Of a stretch of 34,070 nt of DNA, positions 23,199-31,288 are shown piece after piece. The DNA is from an uncultured Chloroflexota bacterium. GTDB lineage: Bacteria > Chloroflexota > Chloroflexia > Chloroflexales > Chloroflexaceae. The notes under the pieces were generated by a model. The model was not told the DNA's origin. It was given only the letters and a program-made list of their open reading frames with translations, and did not search any database. Location: contig CAKZKA010000274.1 of NCBI GenBank assembly GCA_937120965.1, forward strand, positions 1 through 34,070. The letters run 5' to 3'. The position numbers were made by a program, and so were the translations under genes. Numbering within the stretch: the stretch's first letter is position 1; every line of letters starts with the position of its first letter.

Positions 23199-23445
23199 TC
23201 CTTTTGCTCCTTAGCGCCATAACATCCTTCGACAAGTTCCTTGGGATGAAGCGCGCGGCGGGAGCGCCATCCACAATGTCGTGGTCAAAACTGATGGTTA
23301 CACACAGCATCTGCCGGTTTTCCAGTTGCCCGTTTATCAGAGCGGACCGTGTGGCGATGCCGCCAAGCGTGATCTGGAGCGTGTGATTGGAAACGGGAAT
23401 GCCCCAGCCGCCGCCCGTTCCGAACATGCCCACCGACGTCAGGGG
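23185..23445 (-). pseudogene. 2-oxoacid dehydrogenase E2 catalytic-domain remnant
   Basis: The frame encodes the C-terminal third of an acyltransferase (E2/CAT-like) domain: PLTSVGMFGTGGGWGIPVSN, LGGIATRSALINGQ, then SFDHDIVDGAPAARF with the HxxxDG active-site motif intact. About 150 or more N-terminal residues are missing. At about 23444 the homology ends where a diverged half of the M2 element begins. There is no convincing start or RBS; GTG at 23431-23433 is the only option and would give 82 aa. It is best read as a gene broken by element insertion or recombination. It may still matter as a leader, because its 3' end overlaps the glycine-zipper gene. Confidence 0.7.
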
Positions 23446-23518
23446 CCGGGGGTGAGGGCCTCCAGAGCGTCCCCAAGCCCTATCTCTCGCAAACGCTCAC
23501 GTTCTGTCCGCCTCTGAA
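23444..23518 (-). mobile_element. M2 element, diverged half copy
   Basis: On the minus strand it begins TTCAGAGGCGGACAGAACG and ends GGCCCTCACCCCCGGCCCC, matching one end and the sub-central part of M2 (compare GGTCCTCACTCCCGGCCCCC at 27892 on). It adjoins the truncated E2 domain. Confidence 0.6.
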
Positions 23519-24114
23519 TGCCTGTGAGAGAGGAAGTTTCAGGAGGGCAAGGGCGCCTCATCGCTGCCTCGATGAGAGTATAGGTACCAGACAGAAGAGC
23601 GTCTATCAGTATTTGGACCGAGAAAAAAAGGGGTGGGGAAACCCGGTTTCCTTCAAAGAGTTGCACTGCTCTGGGATGGGCTTCTTGAGGCGCGGGGGGG
23701 AAATGGGCCAACGAATGGGAAACGAATAAACGAATAAGCGAATGCGAGCGGCGCGCCTGACTTTTCCAGGGAGGCGCGCCAGGCCATCGGCCGCGCGAGC
23801 ACGGGCGCCATGATCCGGCATGCCGTGAACGCGATGGTCTTGTGATATTCTTTGGAACCCGGTTTCCCCGATGTTCATAGCAGCCGTCCATGCGACTGCG
23901 CCGCACAACGCCAGAATGAAAATATGTGTTCTTGGGAGGGCGTAGAGGCGCGGCGCCGCCGCGCCTCTACGCCCAAACCCTCCCGCGGGCGGGCTATTTT
24001 CACCTCAGAGATTCTCCTGGGAGGGCGAAGCCCTCCCAAACGCTCCCCGCTGGCGGGTTGTTTCTGGGAGGGCGTAGCCCTCACACGACAAGGTGGTGGT
24101 GCTACAATACGAGT
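23519..24114. repeat. Degraded repeat block before the GH1 gene
   Basis: Decayed R1 palindromes lie at 23635-23652 and 23853-23869. The TGCGACTGCGCCGCA hairpin lies near 23889, GGGAGGGC-GAA-GCCCTCCC at about 24021-24039, and TTTTCACCTCA near 24000. A GTAGAGGCGCGGCGCCGCCGCG palindromic stretch lies near 23942. The stretch 23700-23840 is unique without a credible gene on either strand. Confidence 0.7.
24080..24108 (+). promoter_or_regulatory. Candidate promoter of the GH1 gene, possibly leaderless
   Basis: CTCACA (24080-24085), a 17-nt spacer and TACAAT (24103-24108). The -10 box ends 6 nt before the ATG at 24115 and there is no Shine-Dalgarno sequence, so the transcript may begin at the start codon. 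Confidence 0.5.
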
Positions 24115-25527
24115 ATGGCGCTCCAATCATCAGGTTCCCCATCCACGCCGGGCGGCGCGCCCGCGCCGGCCACTGTGCTTCGCTTTCCGTCGGGCTTTCT
24201 GTGGGGCGCGGCAACCTCGGCCTTTCAGATCGAGGGCAATACCCACGCCGACGGGCGCGGCGAGAGCATCTGGGATCGCTTCTGCCGATTGCCGGGGCGC
24301 GTGGCAGGCGGCGGCACGGGGGAGCCTGCCTGCGACCATTACCGTCGCTGGCGCGAAGACGTGGCGCTGATGGCGCGCCTGGGGTTGGGGGCCTACCGCT
24401 TCAGCGTGGCCTGGCCGCGCATCTTCCCCAACGGGGGCGCCCCGCTCAACCAGAAGGGGCTCGACTTCTACCGACGCCTGGTGGCAGCCCTGCGTGAGCA
24501 CGGGATTGTGCCCATGATCACCCTTTACCACTGGGATCTGCCGCAGGCCCTGCAGGAGCGGGGCGGATGGGCCGCGCGCGATACGGCGCTGCGCTTCGCC
24601 GAGTACGCGGCGCTGCTCTTCGACCGGCTCGGCAACGAGGTGCCCCTCTGGGCGACGATCAATGAGCCGATGTTGATCACCTACGCCGGCTATGCCGGGC
24701 GCACCAAGGCGCCCGGTGTCGGGCGGCCCTGGCAGACCCTTGCCGTGGCCCACCACCTGCTCCTGGCCCACGGGCTGGCGGTGCGGGCCTTTCGGCAGAT
24801 TGTCAGCCAGAGGGCGGATGATCGGCTCGCGCCGGGTATCGGCATCGTGCTCAACCTGCGTCCCTGTCACCCGGCCTCGCCCCACCCACGCGACGCGCGC
24901 GCTGCGCGGCTCCTCGATACCCTCACCCATCGGCTGTTTCTGGAGCCCCTGTTTCGTGGGCAGTACCCCGAAGCCGCGCTGCGCTTCTTCCGCCGGCGCT
25001 GTGTGTCACTCCCCGCCGCGCCTGGCGACATGGCGATCATCGCCGAACCGACGGACTTTCTGGGGATCAATGTGTATGTGCGTGTGCTTGCGAAGAGCGA
25101 TCTGATTATGGGCGCGAAGCAAGTGCCGGGTCCGGGGCCAAAGACGGCTATGGGTTGGGAGATCTACCCGCCGTGCATTGGCGAGGCGCTGGCCCTGGCC
25201 CGCGAGTACACTTCGTTGCCACTCTACCTGACCGAGAACGGCGCTGCCTTCACCGACCGTCCTGGTCCGGGTGGAACCATTGATGACCAGGAGCGGATTG
25301 CCTACCTGCGGGCGCACCTGGCCGAGGCGCACCGGGCAATCGCGGCCGGGATCGACCTGCGGGGCTACTTCGTCTGGTCGCTGCTCGACAATTTCGAGTG
25401 GGAGGATGGCTACGGCCCGCGTTTCGGTTTGATACACGTTGATTACGCGACCCAGGCGCGCCAACCCAGGGCCTCGGCGCACTGGTACGCCGGGGTGATT
25501 GCGCAGCACGGCGTGCCGATGGAGTGA
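24115..25527 (+). CDS. GH1 beta-glucosidase
   Basis: The 470-aa cytosolic enzyme starts at ATG 24115; after about 20 unstructured residues the conserved GH1 opening FPSGFLWGAATSAFQIEG follows. TINEP holds the acid/base E184 and YLTENGAAF the nucleophile E374. GYFVWSLLDNFEWEDGYG is the family's glycone-binding C-terminal motif. All key residues are intact and length is standard. It hydrolyses beta-linked glucosides (cellobiose-like substrates or glycosides). No signal peptide is seen. The next gene starts 7 nt after the stop, so the two are an operon. Confidence 0.95.
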   Translation: MALQSSGSPSTPGGAPAPATVLRFPSGFLWGAATSAFQIEGNTHADGRGESIWDRFCRLPGRVAGGGTGEPACDHYRRWREDVALMARLGLGAYRFSVAWPRIFPNGGAPLNQKGLDFYRRLVAALREHGIVPMITLYHWDLPQALQERGGWAARDTALRFAEYAALLFDRLGNEVPLWATINEPMLITYAGYAGRTKAPGVGRPWQTLAVAHHLLLAHGLAVRAFRQIVSQRADDRLAPGIGIVLNLRPCHPASPHPRDARAARLLDTLTHRLFLEPLFRGQYPEAALRFFRRRCVSLPAAPGDMAIIAEPTDFLGINVYVRVLAKSDLIMGAKQVPGPGPKTAMGWEIYPPCIGEALALAREYTSLPLYLTENGAAFTDRPGPGGTIDDQERIAYLRAHLAEAHRAIAAGIDLRGYFVWSLLDNFEWEDGYGPRFGLIHVDYATQARQPRASAHWYAGVIAQHGVPME

Positions 25528-25534
25528 GCGAGCT

Positions 25535-26497
25535 ATGCCGATCGTTTTCGTGCACGGAGCGGGAACCCGCGAGTACTACCAGAAGTACCACGTTGACCAC
25601 GAACACGTGCGCTCGCATCTGCGGCATTACGTTGCGCCGGCAATTGCGCCTGATCCGGAGCGGGTGGCGATCATCACCGCGTACTGGGGCGACATTGGCG
25701 CCGAGTTGCGCTGGGAGGGCGAGAGTATGCCACCAACGCCCCCGCCGTTGTTCTGGCGCGATCACCCGTTGCAGAAGTTGCTGGTTGTCGGGCGCAAGCG
25801 CCACATTGCCCGGGAACTGGGGCTACGCTTCTCGGCTACCTTCGGCTACTACATGGGGCGCGTTTTAGCCATGCTGGGCCGACCCCAGGCCCGCCTGAGC
25901 GCGATGTTTATGGGCGATGCGCTGTACTACTTCGCCCACCGTGGCCGGGCGCCCAACCCCGGCGTTATTCCGGCGCGGGTGCTGGAGGCGCTGCGCCGGG
26001 CGCGCGCCGAGCAAGTGGCCCGTGGCGGCGAGCCGCTTGTCGCTTTTACCCACAGCCTGGGGGGCACGATCTTCTACGATGTGGTGACGCACTTTCTTCC
26101 CGCCACACCGGGGTGCGAAGACATCCGTGTGGACTTCTGGGCCTCGCTCTCGTCGCAGATCGGGATGTTCGAGGAGATGAAGCTATTTCTGGCCAGCGAT
26201 CCGATCTACGGCAAAGGCAAGGCCGCCCCCTTCCCCGACCGGCGCTTTCTTGGCTACTGGTGGAACGTGTGGGACCCGCACGACTTTTTGAGCTTCAGTG
26301 TGCGGGGGGTGATTGATGGTGTGGACGACGAGTTCTTCGACAGTGGCCTGTCGGTGACGGCGGCGCATCTGGCCTGTCTGCGCATCTCGTCGTTCTACGC
26401 GGTGTTCGGCCACAAGGTGGCGACGGTGCTGGGCACTTCGATTGCCCCGCGTCGCACCCTCAACTTTGCCCGTCGGCGCCCGGTGGCGGAAATGTAG
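25535..26497 (+). CDS. Alpha/beta-hydrolase-like protein
   Basis: The start at ATG 25535 is 7 nt after the GH1 stop, with GGAG in the last GH1 codons as RBS; 320 aa. The N-terminal strand IVFVHGAGTR supplies the oxyanion HG, and AFTHSLGGTIFYD is a G/THSLGG nucleophile elbow with S174. An acidic residue in NVWDPHDFLSF and a histidine in VTAAHLACL are candidates for the remaining triad. A long insertion (about 55-150) separates the first strand from the elbow. It resembles lipase- or PGAP1-like serine hydrolases. Substrate is unknown. Its 3' end overlaps the convergent GT28 gene by 38 nt. Confidence 0.75.
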   Translation: MPIVFVHGAGTREYYQKYHVDHEHVRSHLRHYVAPAIAPDPERVAIITAYWGDIGAELRWEGESMPPTPPPLFWRDHPLQKLLVVGRKRHIARELGLRFSATFGYYMGRVLAMLGRPQARLSAMFMGDALYYFAHRGRAPNPGVIPARVLEALRRARAEQVARGGEPLVAFTHSLGGTIFYDVVTHFLPATPGCEDIRVDFWASLSSQIGMFEEMKLFLASDPIYGKGKAAPFPDRRFLGYWWNVWDPHDFLSFSVRGVIDGVDDEFFDSGLSVTAAHLACLRISSFYAVFGHKVATVLGTSIAPRRTLNFARRRPVAEM

Positions 26498-27623
26498 CCC
26501 GGTGTTCCAGGTCGGCCAGCACGCGCGCGGCGATGTCGTAGGCGGCGCGGGGGCGCCCGATCTCGCGGGCCTGAGCGCGCATGAGTTCGAGCCAGGCGGG
26601 TCGGGCCAGCACCGCCCGTACTGCCCGCGGCACCAGTTCCGGCACCCGGATCTGGATGCCGGCCCCCGAGCCGGAGACCACATCGGCGTTCCACTCCTCC
26701 TGGCCGGGAATGGGATCAATGACGATCATCGGCGTGCCTCGCGCCAGCACTTCACTGGTGATCAGGCCCCCCGGCTTGGAGATCACCAGGTCGCTGGCGG
26801 CAACGAGATCGTCCATGTAGTCAATGAACTCAAGCTTGCGCAGCTCCACCAGCGGGCCCCGCTCCAGGTCGCTGAGCGCCTGGTTGAGGTACTGGTTGCG
26901 TCCGGCCACGGTGACCACGGTGGCCGGGCGGTCGCCTTTCAGCAGTTGGGCGACCATGTGCCGCACCCGTTCCGGCGCGACGCCACTGCCGATGACGGTG
27001 ATCAGCGGCGGCTCCAGGGGCAGGTCGTAGCGCTGGCGCAACGCCGCGCGGTCCTTCGGCTCTGCCAGTTCCAGCCGCACCGGGATGCCGGTGACAACGA
27101 CCCGCGCCGGATCGATCCCCCGGGCCAGCAGGACGTCGCGCGTCAGCTCGCTCGCCACAAAATAGGCTGCCACGCCCTCACGCAGCCAGCTACTCTGGAC
27201 CGAGAAGTCAGTAATGACGGCGTATTCAGGGACGCCAGCGCGCTCGCCGTAGTCTTGCAGTACGTGCAGAGGCCACTGCATAGTGCAGATGATGGCATCG
27301 GGCCGCAGCTCCTCGACGCGCCGCTCGAAGCGTTTGAGAAAGGGCTGGCCCATGGTCTTGAGCACTGTATTTGCCCGCAGGGCGTCCTCAGTGTCGTCGA
27401 AGTGCAGCCGTGAGTGGACCATCGTGTACAGCGGCTGGAGGCGGGTGGACAGTTCGTTGTAGGCCGAGGTAATGACCTTGCGCGCCATGTCGTTGACGTG
27501 GTCGAAGACATCCTCGACCACGACGGTGACGCCGGGGTGGAGGCGCAGCGCGGCGCCGATAGCCTGGGCGGCGCTGGTGTGCCCGATACCGGCAGACACG
27601 TGAAAAACGGCGATGGTTGGCAT
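26460..27623 (-). CDS. MGDG synthase / UgtP-type diacylglycerol glycosyltransferase
   Basis: The 387-aa GT28-like GT-B enzyme has the MGDG synthase N-terminal domain (HVSAGIGHTSAAQAIGAAL, the lipid-acceptor loop). In the C-terminal UDP-sugar domain it has ITVIGSGVAPERV, FIDYMDDLVAASDLVISKPGG, and TPMIVIDPIPGQEEWN, the GQE-x-x-N motif of the family. It should glycosylate diacylglycerol at the inner membrane. Galactolipid and related glycolipids are major lipids in chlorosome-bearing Chloroflexales, so a link to photosynthetic membranes is plausible, though inferred. It is transcribed toward the hydrolase gene and overlaps its end. Confidence 0.92.
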   Translation of the reverse strand: MPTIAVFHVSAGIGHTSAAQAIGAALRLHPGVTVVVEDVFDHVNDMARKVITSAYNELSTRLQPLYTMVHSRLHFDDTEDALRANTVLKTMGQPFLKRFERRVEELRPDAIICTMQWPLHVLQDYGERAGVPEYAVITDFSVQSSWLREGVAAYFVASELTRDVLLARGIDPARVVVTGIPVRLELAEPKDRAALRQRYDLPLEPPLITVIGSGVAPERVRHMVAQLLKGDRPATVVTVAGRNQYLNQALSDLERGPLVELRKLEFIDYMDDLVAASDLVISKPGGLITSEVLARGTPMIVIDPIPGQEEWNADVVSGSGAGIQIRVPELVPRAVRAVLARPAWLELMRAQAREIGRPRAAYDIAARVLADLEHRATFPPPGADGQS

Positions 27624-27781
27624 AGCTGTTCCTTGAACGCCGCCCGTGGTGGCGGGGATGGGGTTAATGTATACTATTGTACCTCAAGCAGGGTTTGCAG
27701 GTGGCTCACCGTTCACGGCGTTCCGTCCCCTCGTTGGGTTCAGGGCGGACAGAACGTATGGGCGCCGACGGGTGTTATACC

Positions 27782-27820
27782 ATTTTAGATTTTAGATTTT
27801 GGATTTTAGATTTTGGATTG
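27782..27820. repeat. AT-rich TTTTAGA/TTTTGGA tandem filler
   Basis: About five imperfect direct repeats of GATTTTAG / GATTTTGG form an island of AT-rich DNA within GC-rich surroundings. A shortened reverse-complement copy abuts the stop of the gene at 11954. Confidence 0.8.
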
Positions 27821-27908
27821 TCACGCTGGGCAGCACAACCCCTAAAACCGCTTCAAGCAATGCGGCATCATCAACGGGATGCGCTGGTTGGTCCTCACTC
27901 CCGGCCCC

Positions 27909-27999
27909 CTTCGACAGGCTCAGGCTTCGCCCTGAGGCTCAGCCCGAAGGGGCGGGCCGCTCCAGCTTCGCTGGAGAGCCTGCGCTGAGCCTGTCGAAG
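27909..27999. repeat. TTCGACAGG inverted-repeat element nested in M2
   Basis: CTTCGACAGGCTCAG (27909-27923) and CTGAGCCTGTCGAAG (27985-27999) are a perfect 15-bp terminal pair enclosing a CTCAGGCTTCGCCCTGAG hairpin and a CTCCAGC-TTC-GCTGGAG hairpin. Pieces of the same motif (GGTTCGACAGGCTCACCGCA and its reverse) occur inside R1 blocks near 7836, 12790, 15806, 28100 and 34015. Confidence 0.8.
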
Positions 28000-28070
28000 C
28001 GGGGAGACCAGAGCCGCGCGGGGGCGTTCCAATGCGGTACGAGCCACGCTGGCTCGGATGTTCTTTCGCC

Positions 28071-28243
28071 TTCCCAAACCCTCTCCGCAGGGAGGGGCGT
28101 GGTTCGGCAAGCTCACCACAGGTGGGGAAACCCGGTTTCCCCATCCTCTGAGACAATGAAGACAGGTTTTTTTCTTGGGAGGGCGCAGCCCTCCCACACC
28201 CTCCCCCGAGGGAGGTGTTAGCGCCGCGATCAGGAGGGGGGCA
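28071..28243. repeat. R1 repeat block before the ribokinase gene
   Basis: An R1 palindrome lies at 28124-28142, preceded by GGTTCGGCAAGCTCACCACA. A GGGAGGGC-GCA-GCCCTCCC hairpin lies at 28176-28194. From 28232 comes the AGGAGGGGGG ribosome binding site of the next gene. Confidence 0.8.
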
Positions 28244-29173
28244 ATGACCGTCGTAGTCTTCGGCAGCATCAACATGGATCTGGTTGCCCGCGCGCCGCGG
28301 CTGCCTGCCCCTGGCGAGACGGTGCCGGGCCATACGTTTTTTACCGCGCCGGGGGGCAAGGGCGCCAACCAGGCGGTGGCCTGCGCCCGCCTGGGCGCGC
28401 CGACGCGCATGGTGGGCCGGGTGGGTGACGATGCGCTCGGCGTGGAGCTGCGGGCGGCCCTCCGCGCCGCCGGGGTTGATGAGCGCGAGGTGGTCTCTAC
28501 GGCCGGCCCTTCGGGGGTGGCGCTGATTGCCGTGGACGATGGGGCGCGCAACACGATCATCGTGGTGCCCGGCGCCAATGGGGCGATTGGTTCCTCCGAC
28601 GTGGCGCGGCTGGAGGTGGCGCTGCGCGGCGCGCAGGTGTTGCTGTTGCAACTCGAGATCCCTCTGGAAGCCGTCATCGCCGCGGCGAGGGCGGCGCGCC
28701 GCGCCGGGGTGCGGGTGATCCTCGATCCGGCTCCGGCGTGCCAGCTCCCCGCCGAGTTGTACCAGCTTGTTGACATTATCACCCCGAATGAGAGCGAGGC
28801 GGCCACCCTGGTAGGCTTCGCTCCCGACGACGAAGCAGCGCGGATCGCCGCAGCGCGTGCGCTGCACGCCCGCACCGGCGGCGCCGTGGTCTTGAAATTG
28901 GGCGAGCATGGCGCGCTGCTCTTCGCCGATGAGCAGGCCCTCCACCTGCCGGCCCTGCCCGTGCGCGCCGTTGATAGCGTCGCTGCCGGCGATGCCTTCA
29001 ACGCCGGGCTGGCCGTGGCCCTGGTTGAAGGACAGTCCCTTCCGGCGGCGCTGCGGTGGGCCGTTGCTGCGGGGGCCCTGGCCGTGACCCGGGCCGGCGC
29101 GCAACCGGCTATGCCCTCGCGCGACGAGGTGCTGGCAATGCTGAAGGAGCAGGGATATGGCTCTCGCGCATGA
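28244..29173 (+). CDS. rbsK: Ribokinase-like PfkB-family sugar kinase
   Basis: The start at ATG 28244 sits just after a very purine-rich RBS (AGGAGG). The 309-aa protein has the ribokinase opening VVFGSINMDLVARAPRLPAPG, the sugar-binding GGKGANQAVACARLG, and the C-terminal DSVAAGDAFNAGLAVAL containing the catalytic Asp of the GAGD box (here AAGD). It should phosphorylate ribose to ribose-5-phosphate, though related nucleoside or ketose substrates cannot be excluded. Its last 17 nt overlap the start of the next gene, which implies coupled translation and a shared pathway. Confidence 0.88.
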   Translation: MTVVVFGSINMDLVARAPRLPAPGETVPGHTFFTAPGGKGANQAVACARLGAPTRMVGRVGDDALGVELRAALRAAGVDEREVVSTAGPSGVALIAVDDGARNTIIVVPGANGAIGSSDVARLEVALRGAQVLLLQLEIPLEAVIAAARAARRAGVRVILDPAPACQLPAELYQLVDIITPNESEAATLVGFAPDDEAARIAAARALHARTGGAVVLKLGEHGALLFADEQALHLPALPVRAVDSVAAGDAFNAGLAVALVEGQSLPAALRWAVAAGALAVTRAGAQPAMPSRDEVLAMLKEQGYGSRA

Positions 29174-31238
29174 CTACCTGGAGCGGGTCTATGCTGGCGT
29201 CCTCGGCAAGCTCATCGGCGTCTACCTGGGGCGACCGGTGGAGCAGTGGAGCCACGAGCGCATCAGCGCCGAACCGGGCCTGATCGAGGGCTATGCGCAC
29301 GCGCGCTTCGGCCTGCCCCTGGTCGTGACCGATGACGATATTACGGGGACCTTTACCTTTTTGCGGGCCTTGCCCGACCACGACCATAACCCGGCCCTTT
29401 CTCCGGCGCAGATCGGCGCGACCTGGCTGAACTACCTGGTCGAGGGCCAGACGGGCATCTGGTGGGGCGGTTTTGGCGTTTCCACCGAACATACGGCCTA
29501 TCTGCGCCTCAAGGGAGGGATTCCCGCGCCCGCCAGCGGCTCCGCTGCGCTCAACGGGCCGATCGTTGCCGAACAGATTGGCGGGCGGATCTTCGTGGAT
29601 GGCTGGGCGATGGTCGCGCCGGGCGATCCCGACATGGCCGCCGATCTGGCCCGCCGCGCCGCCTCGGTGAGCCACGATGGCGAGGCGGTCTATGCGGCGC
29701 AGGCGCTGGCCGCGATGGAGGCCATGGCCTTTGTCGAGCAGAGCATTCCACAGTTGCTCGATGCGGCAATCGCCCGCATCCCTGCCGACTGTGCGACCGC
29801 GAGGCTGATCATCGAGTTGCGCGCCCTGCGCGCCCGTGAGTCTGACTGGCATGTGGCGCGTCGTTTCATCGCCGAACGCTACAGCTACGAACGCTACCGC
29901 GGCGGCTGCCACGTGGTTCCCAACCAGGCCATCCTGCTCCTGGGCCTCCTGTGGGGCGACGGCGACTTCGGGCGCTCCCTGCGGATGGTGGTCAGCGCCG
30001 GTCTCGATACCGATTGCAACGCCGGCAACCTGGGCTGCCTGCTGGGGATCCGCGGCGGGCTGGCCGCCCTCGACGCCGACCCCTACGACTGGCGCGGCCC
30101 GGTTGCCGATCGGCTCTTCCTCCCCGGCGCCGACGGTGGGCGGGCAATTACCGACGCCGTGACCGAGGCCCTGCGGGTCGCCAACATCGGCCGCGCCCTC
30201 CACGGTCTGCCGCCGCTGGCGCCGAAAGGTGGCGCGCAGTTCCACTTTTCGCTGCCGGGTTCGGTGCAGGGCTTTCGTGGCGAGGGGGCCAGCCTGAGCA
30301 ACCTGATCGGCCCTGACGGCGCGCGCTGGCTCGCTATCACCGCCACGCTTCCCGCGGGAGGGACAGCCCGCGCTGCGACGCCGGTGTTCATTCAGCCCGA
30401 AGAACTGTCGATGCCCGGCTATCCGCTGGTTGCCTCGCCCCGTCTCTACGCCGGGCAAGAGGTGTTCGCCCGCGTCAGCGCCGCGGCGACGAACGCCGGG
30501 CCGATCACTGCGCGCCTGAGCGCCCGCGTCTACAGCCCGCACGATGCCCTGGAAGTCCTGAGCGGCCCGGCCCATACGCTGGCCCCCGGCGCCGAGGCCG
30601 AATTGCGCTGGCGTGTGCCCGACACCGCCGGCGCGCCGCTGGCCGACATCGGGGTGGAGGTGAAGGTTGCGGGTCCGGCCAGCCTGCTCCTCGACCGGCT
30701 TGGATGGACGGGGGCGCCGACGTTGACCTTCACGCGACCGCCCTTCGCGGGCAGCGCCTGGCGGCGTGCCTGGGTCAACGCGGTGGATCAGTGGGACGAC
30801 GGGCGCCCCGAGGCGTTCTGGCTCACGCAGAACAACGGGCGCGGCCTGCTTATCCAGGGCGCCGATGAGTGGCAAGATTACGAGGTGCAGGCGGTCATCA
30901 CGCCGTCGCTCTGCGCGGCGGCAGGCATAGCCGCGCGGGTGCGCGGCTTGCGGCGCTTTTATGCCCTGCTGCTGCGCGCAGGGGGCAGCATCGCTCTGCT
31001 GCGCGCGCTCGACGCCGACACGCTGCTCGCTGAGGCGCCATTCTCCTGGCGCCACTACCAGAGCTACGCCCTGCGCCTGGTGGTCGAGGGCCGGTGGCTG
31101 CGGGCCTTCGTGGACGATGCGCCCGTCTTCGAGCTGCGCGATGCCAGCGCCCCGCTGACGAGCGGCGCGCTGGCTCTGGTGGTGGAGGAGGGGCATATGC
31201 ACTGCGCCGCGGTGCGGGTAGGGCCGAGCGGGGGGTAG
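29157..31238 (+). CDS. ADP-ribosylglycohydrolase-family protein with C-terminal beta-sandwich domains
   Basis: The 693-aa protein starts inside the ribokinase gene, with GGAG 6-7 nt upstream. Residues 1-370 form an ARH/DraG-type helical domain: VTDDDITGTF (D59-D61, T63) and SAGLDTDCNAG (D284, D286) supply the two-metal site. A beta-rich linker with an Ig-like look follows (about 400-520). A final ~150-residue domain (GRGLLIQGADEWQDYEVQAV ... RAFVDDAPVFELRD) resembles LamG/DUF1080-like sugar-binding sandwiches. There is no signal peptide. With a ribokinase partner, hydrolysis of an N- or O-riboside to free ribose is a reasonable guess. Protein de-ADP-ribosylation is the alternative. Confidence 0.85.
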   Translation: MALAHDYLERVYAGVLGKLIGVYLGRPVEQWSHERISAEPGLIEGYAHARFGLPLVVTDDDITGTFTFLRALPDHDHNPALSPAQIGATWLNYLVEGQTGIWWGGFGVSTEHTAYLRLKGGIPAPASGSAALNGPIVAEQIGGRIFVDGWAMVAPGDPDMAADLARRAASVSHDGEAVYAAQALAAMEAMAFVEQSIPQLLDAAIARIPADCATARLIIELRALRARESDWHVARRFIAERYSYERYRGGCHVVPNQAILLLGLLWGDGDFGRSLRMVVSAGLDTDCNAGNLGCLLGIRGGLAALDADPYDWRGPVADRLFLPGADGGRAITDAVTEALRVANIGRALHGLPPLAPKGGAQFHFSLPGSVQGFRGEGASLSNLIGPDGARWLAITATLPAGGTARAATPVFIQPEELSMPGYPLVASPRLYAGQEVFARVSAAATNAGPITARLSARVYSPHDALEVLSGPAHTLAPGAEAELRWRVPDTAGAPLADIGVEVKVAGPASLLLDRLGWTGAPTLTFTRPPFAGSAWRRAWVNAVDQWDDGRPEAFWLTQNNGRGLLIQGADEWQDYEVQAVITPSLCAAAGIAARVRGLRRFYALLLRAGGSIALLRALDADTLLAEAPFSWRHYQSYALRLVVEGRWLRAFVDDAPVFELRDASAPLTSGALALVVEEGHMHCAAVRVGPSGG

Positions 31239-31262
31239 GTGGGAGAACCTGGCTTCTCCCAC
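31239..31262. terminator. R1-derived hairpin between convergent genes
   Basis: GTGGGAGAA and TTCTCCCAC form a 9-bp stem with a 6-nt loop, starting directly after the plus-strand stop and 27 nt before the ackA stop. It resembles an R1 palindrome in which changes in one arm are matched in the other. It lacks a T-run but is placed as a shared terminator. Confidence 0.5.
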
Positions 31263-31288
31263 GCCACGGCGGGCGGGCGCGCAGCCCC

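Larger units (their letters stand above)
27739..28070. mobile_element. M2 element, copy enlarged by nested repeats
   Basis: It starts TTCAGGGCGGACAGAACG and follows the complete copy at 22728 (CGTATGGGCGCCGACG, GGATGCGCTGGTTGGTCCTC, then GGGGCGTTCCAATGCGGTA and GAGCCACGCTGGCTCGGATG). It is interrupted twice: by the AT-rich filler and adjacent sequence (about 27775-27874) and by the TTCGACAGG element (27909-27999). The right end (GTTCTTTCGCC) is altered where an R1 block joins, and no target duplication is seen. Confidence 0.75.

Noticed and set aside
23439-23906. 155-aa minus-strand open frame
   Set aside because: It crosses an M2 half copy and decayed R1 sequence, has repeat-type peptide content and no recognisable domain.
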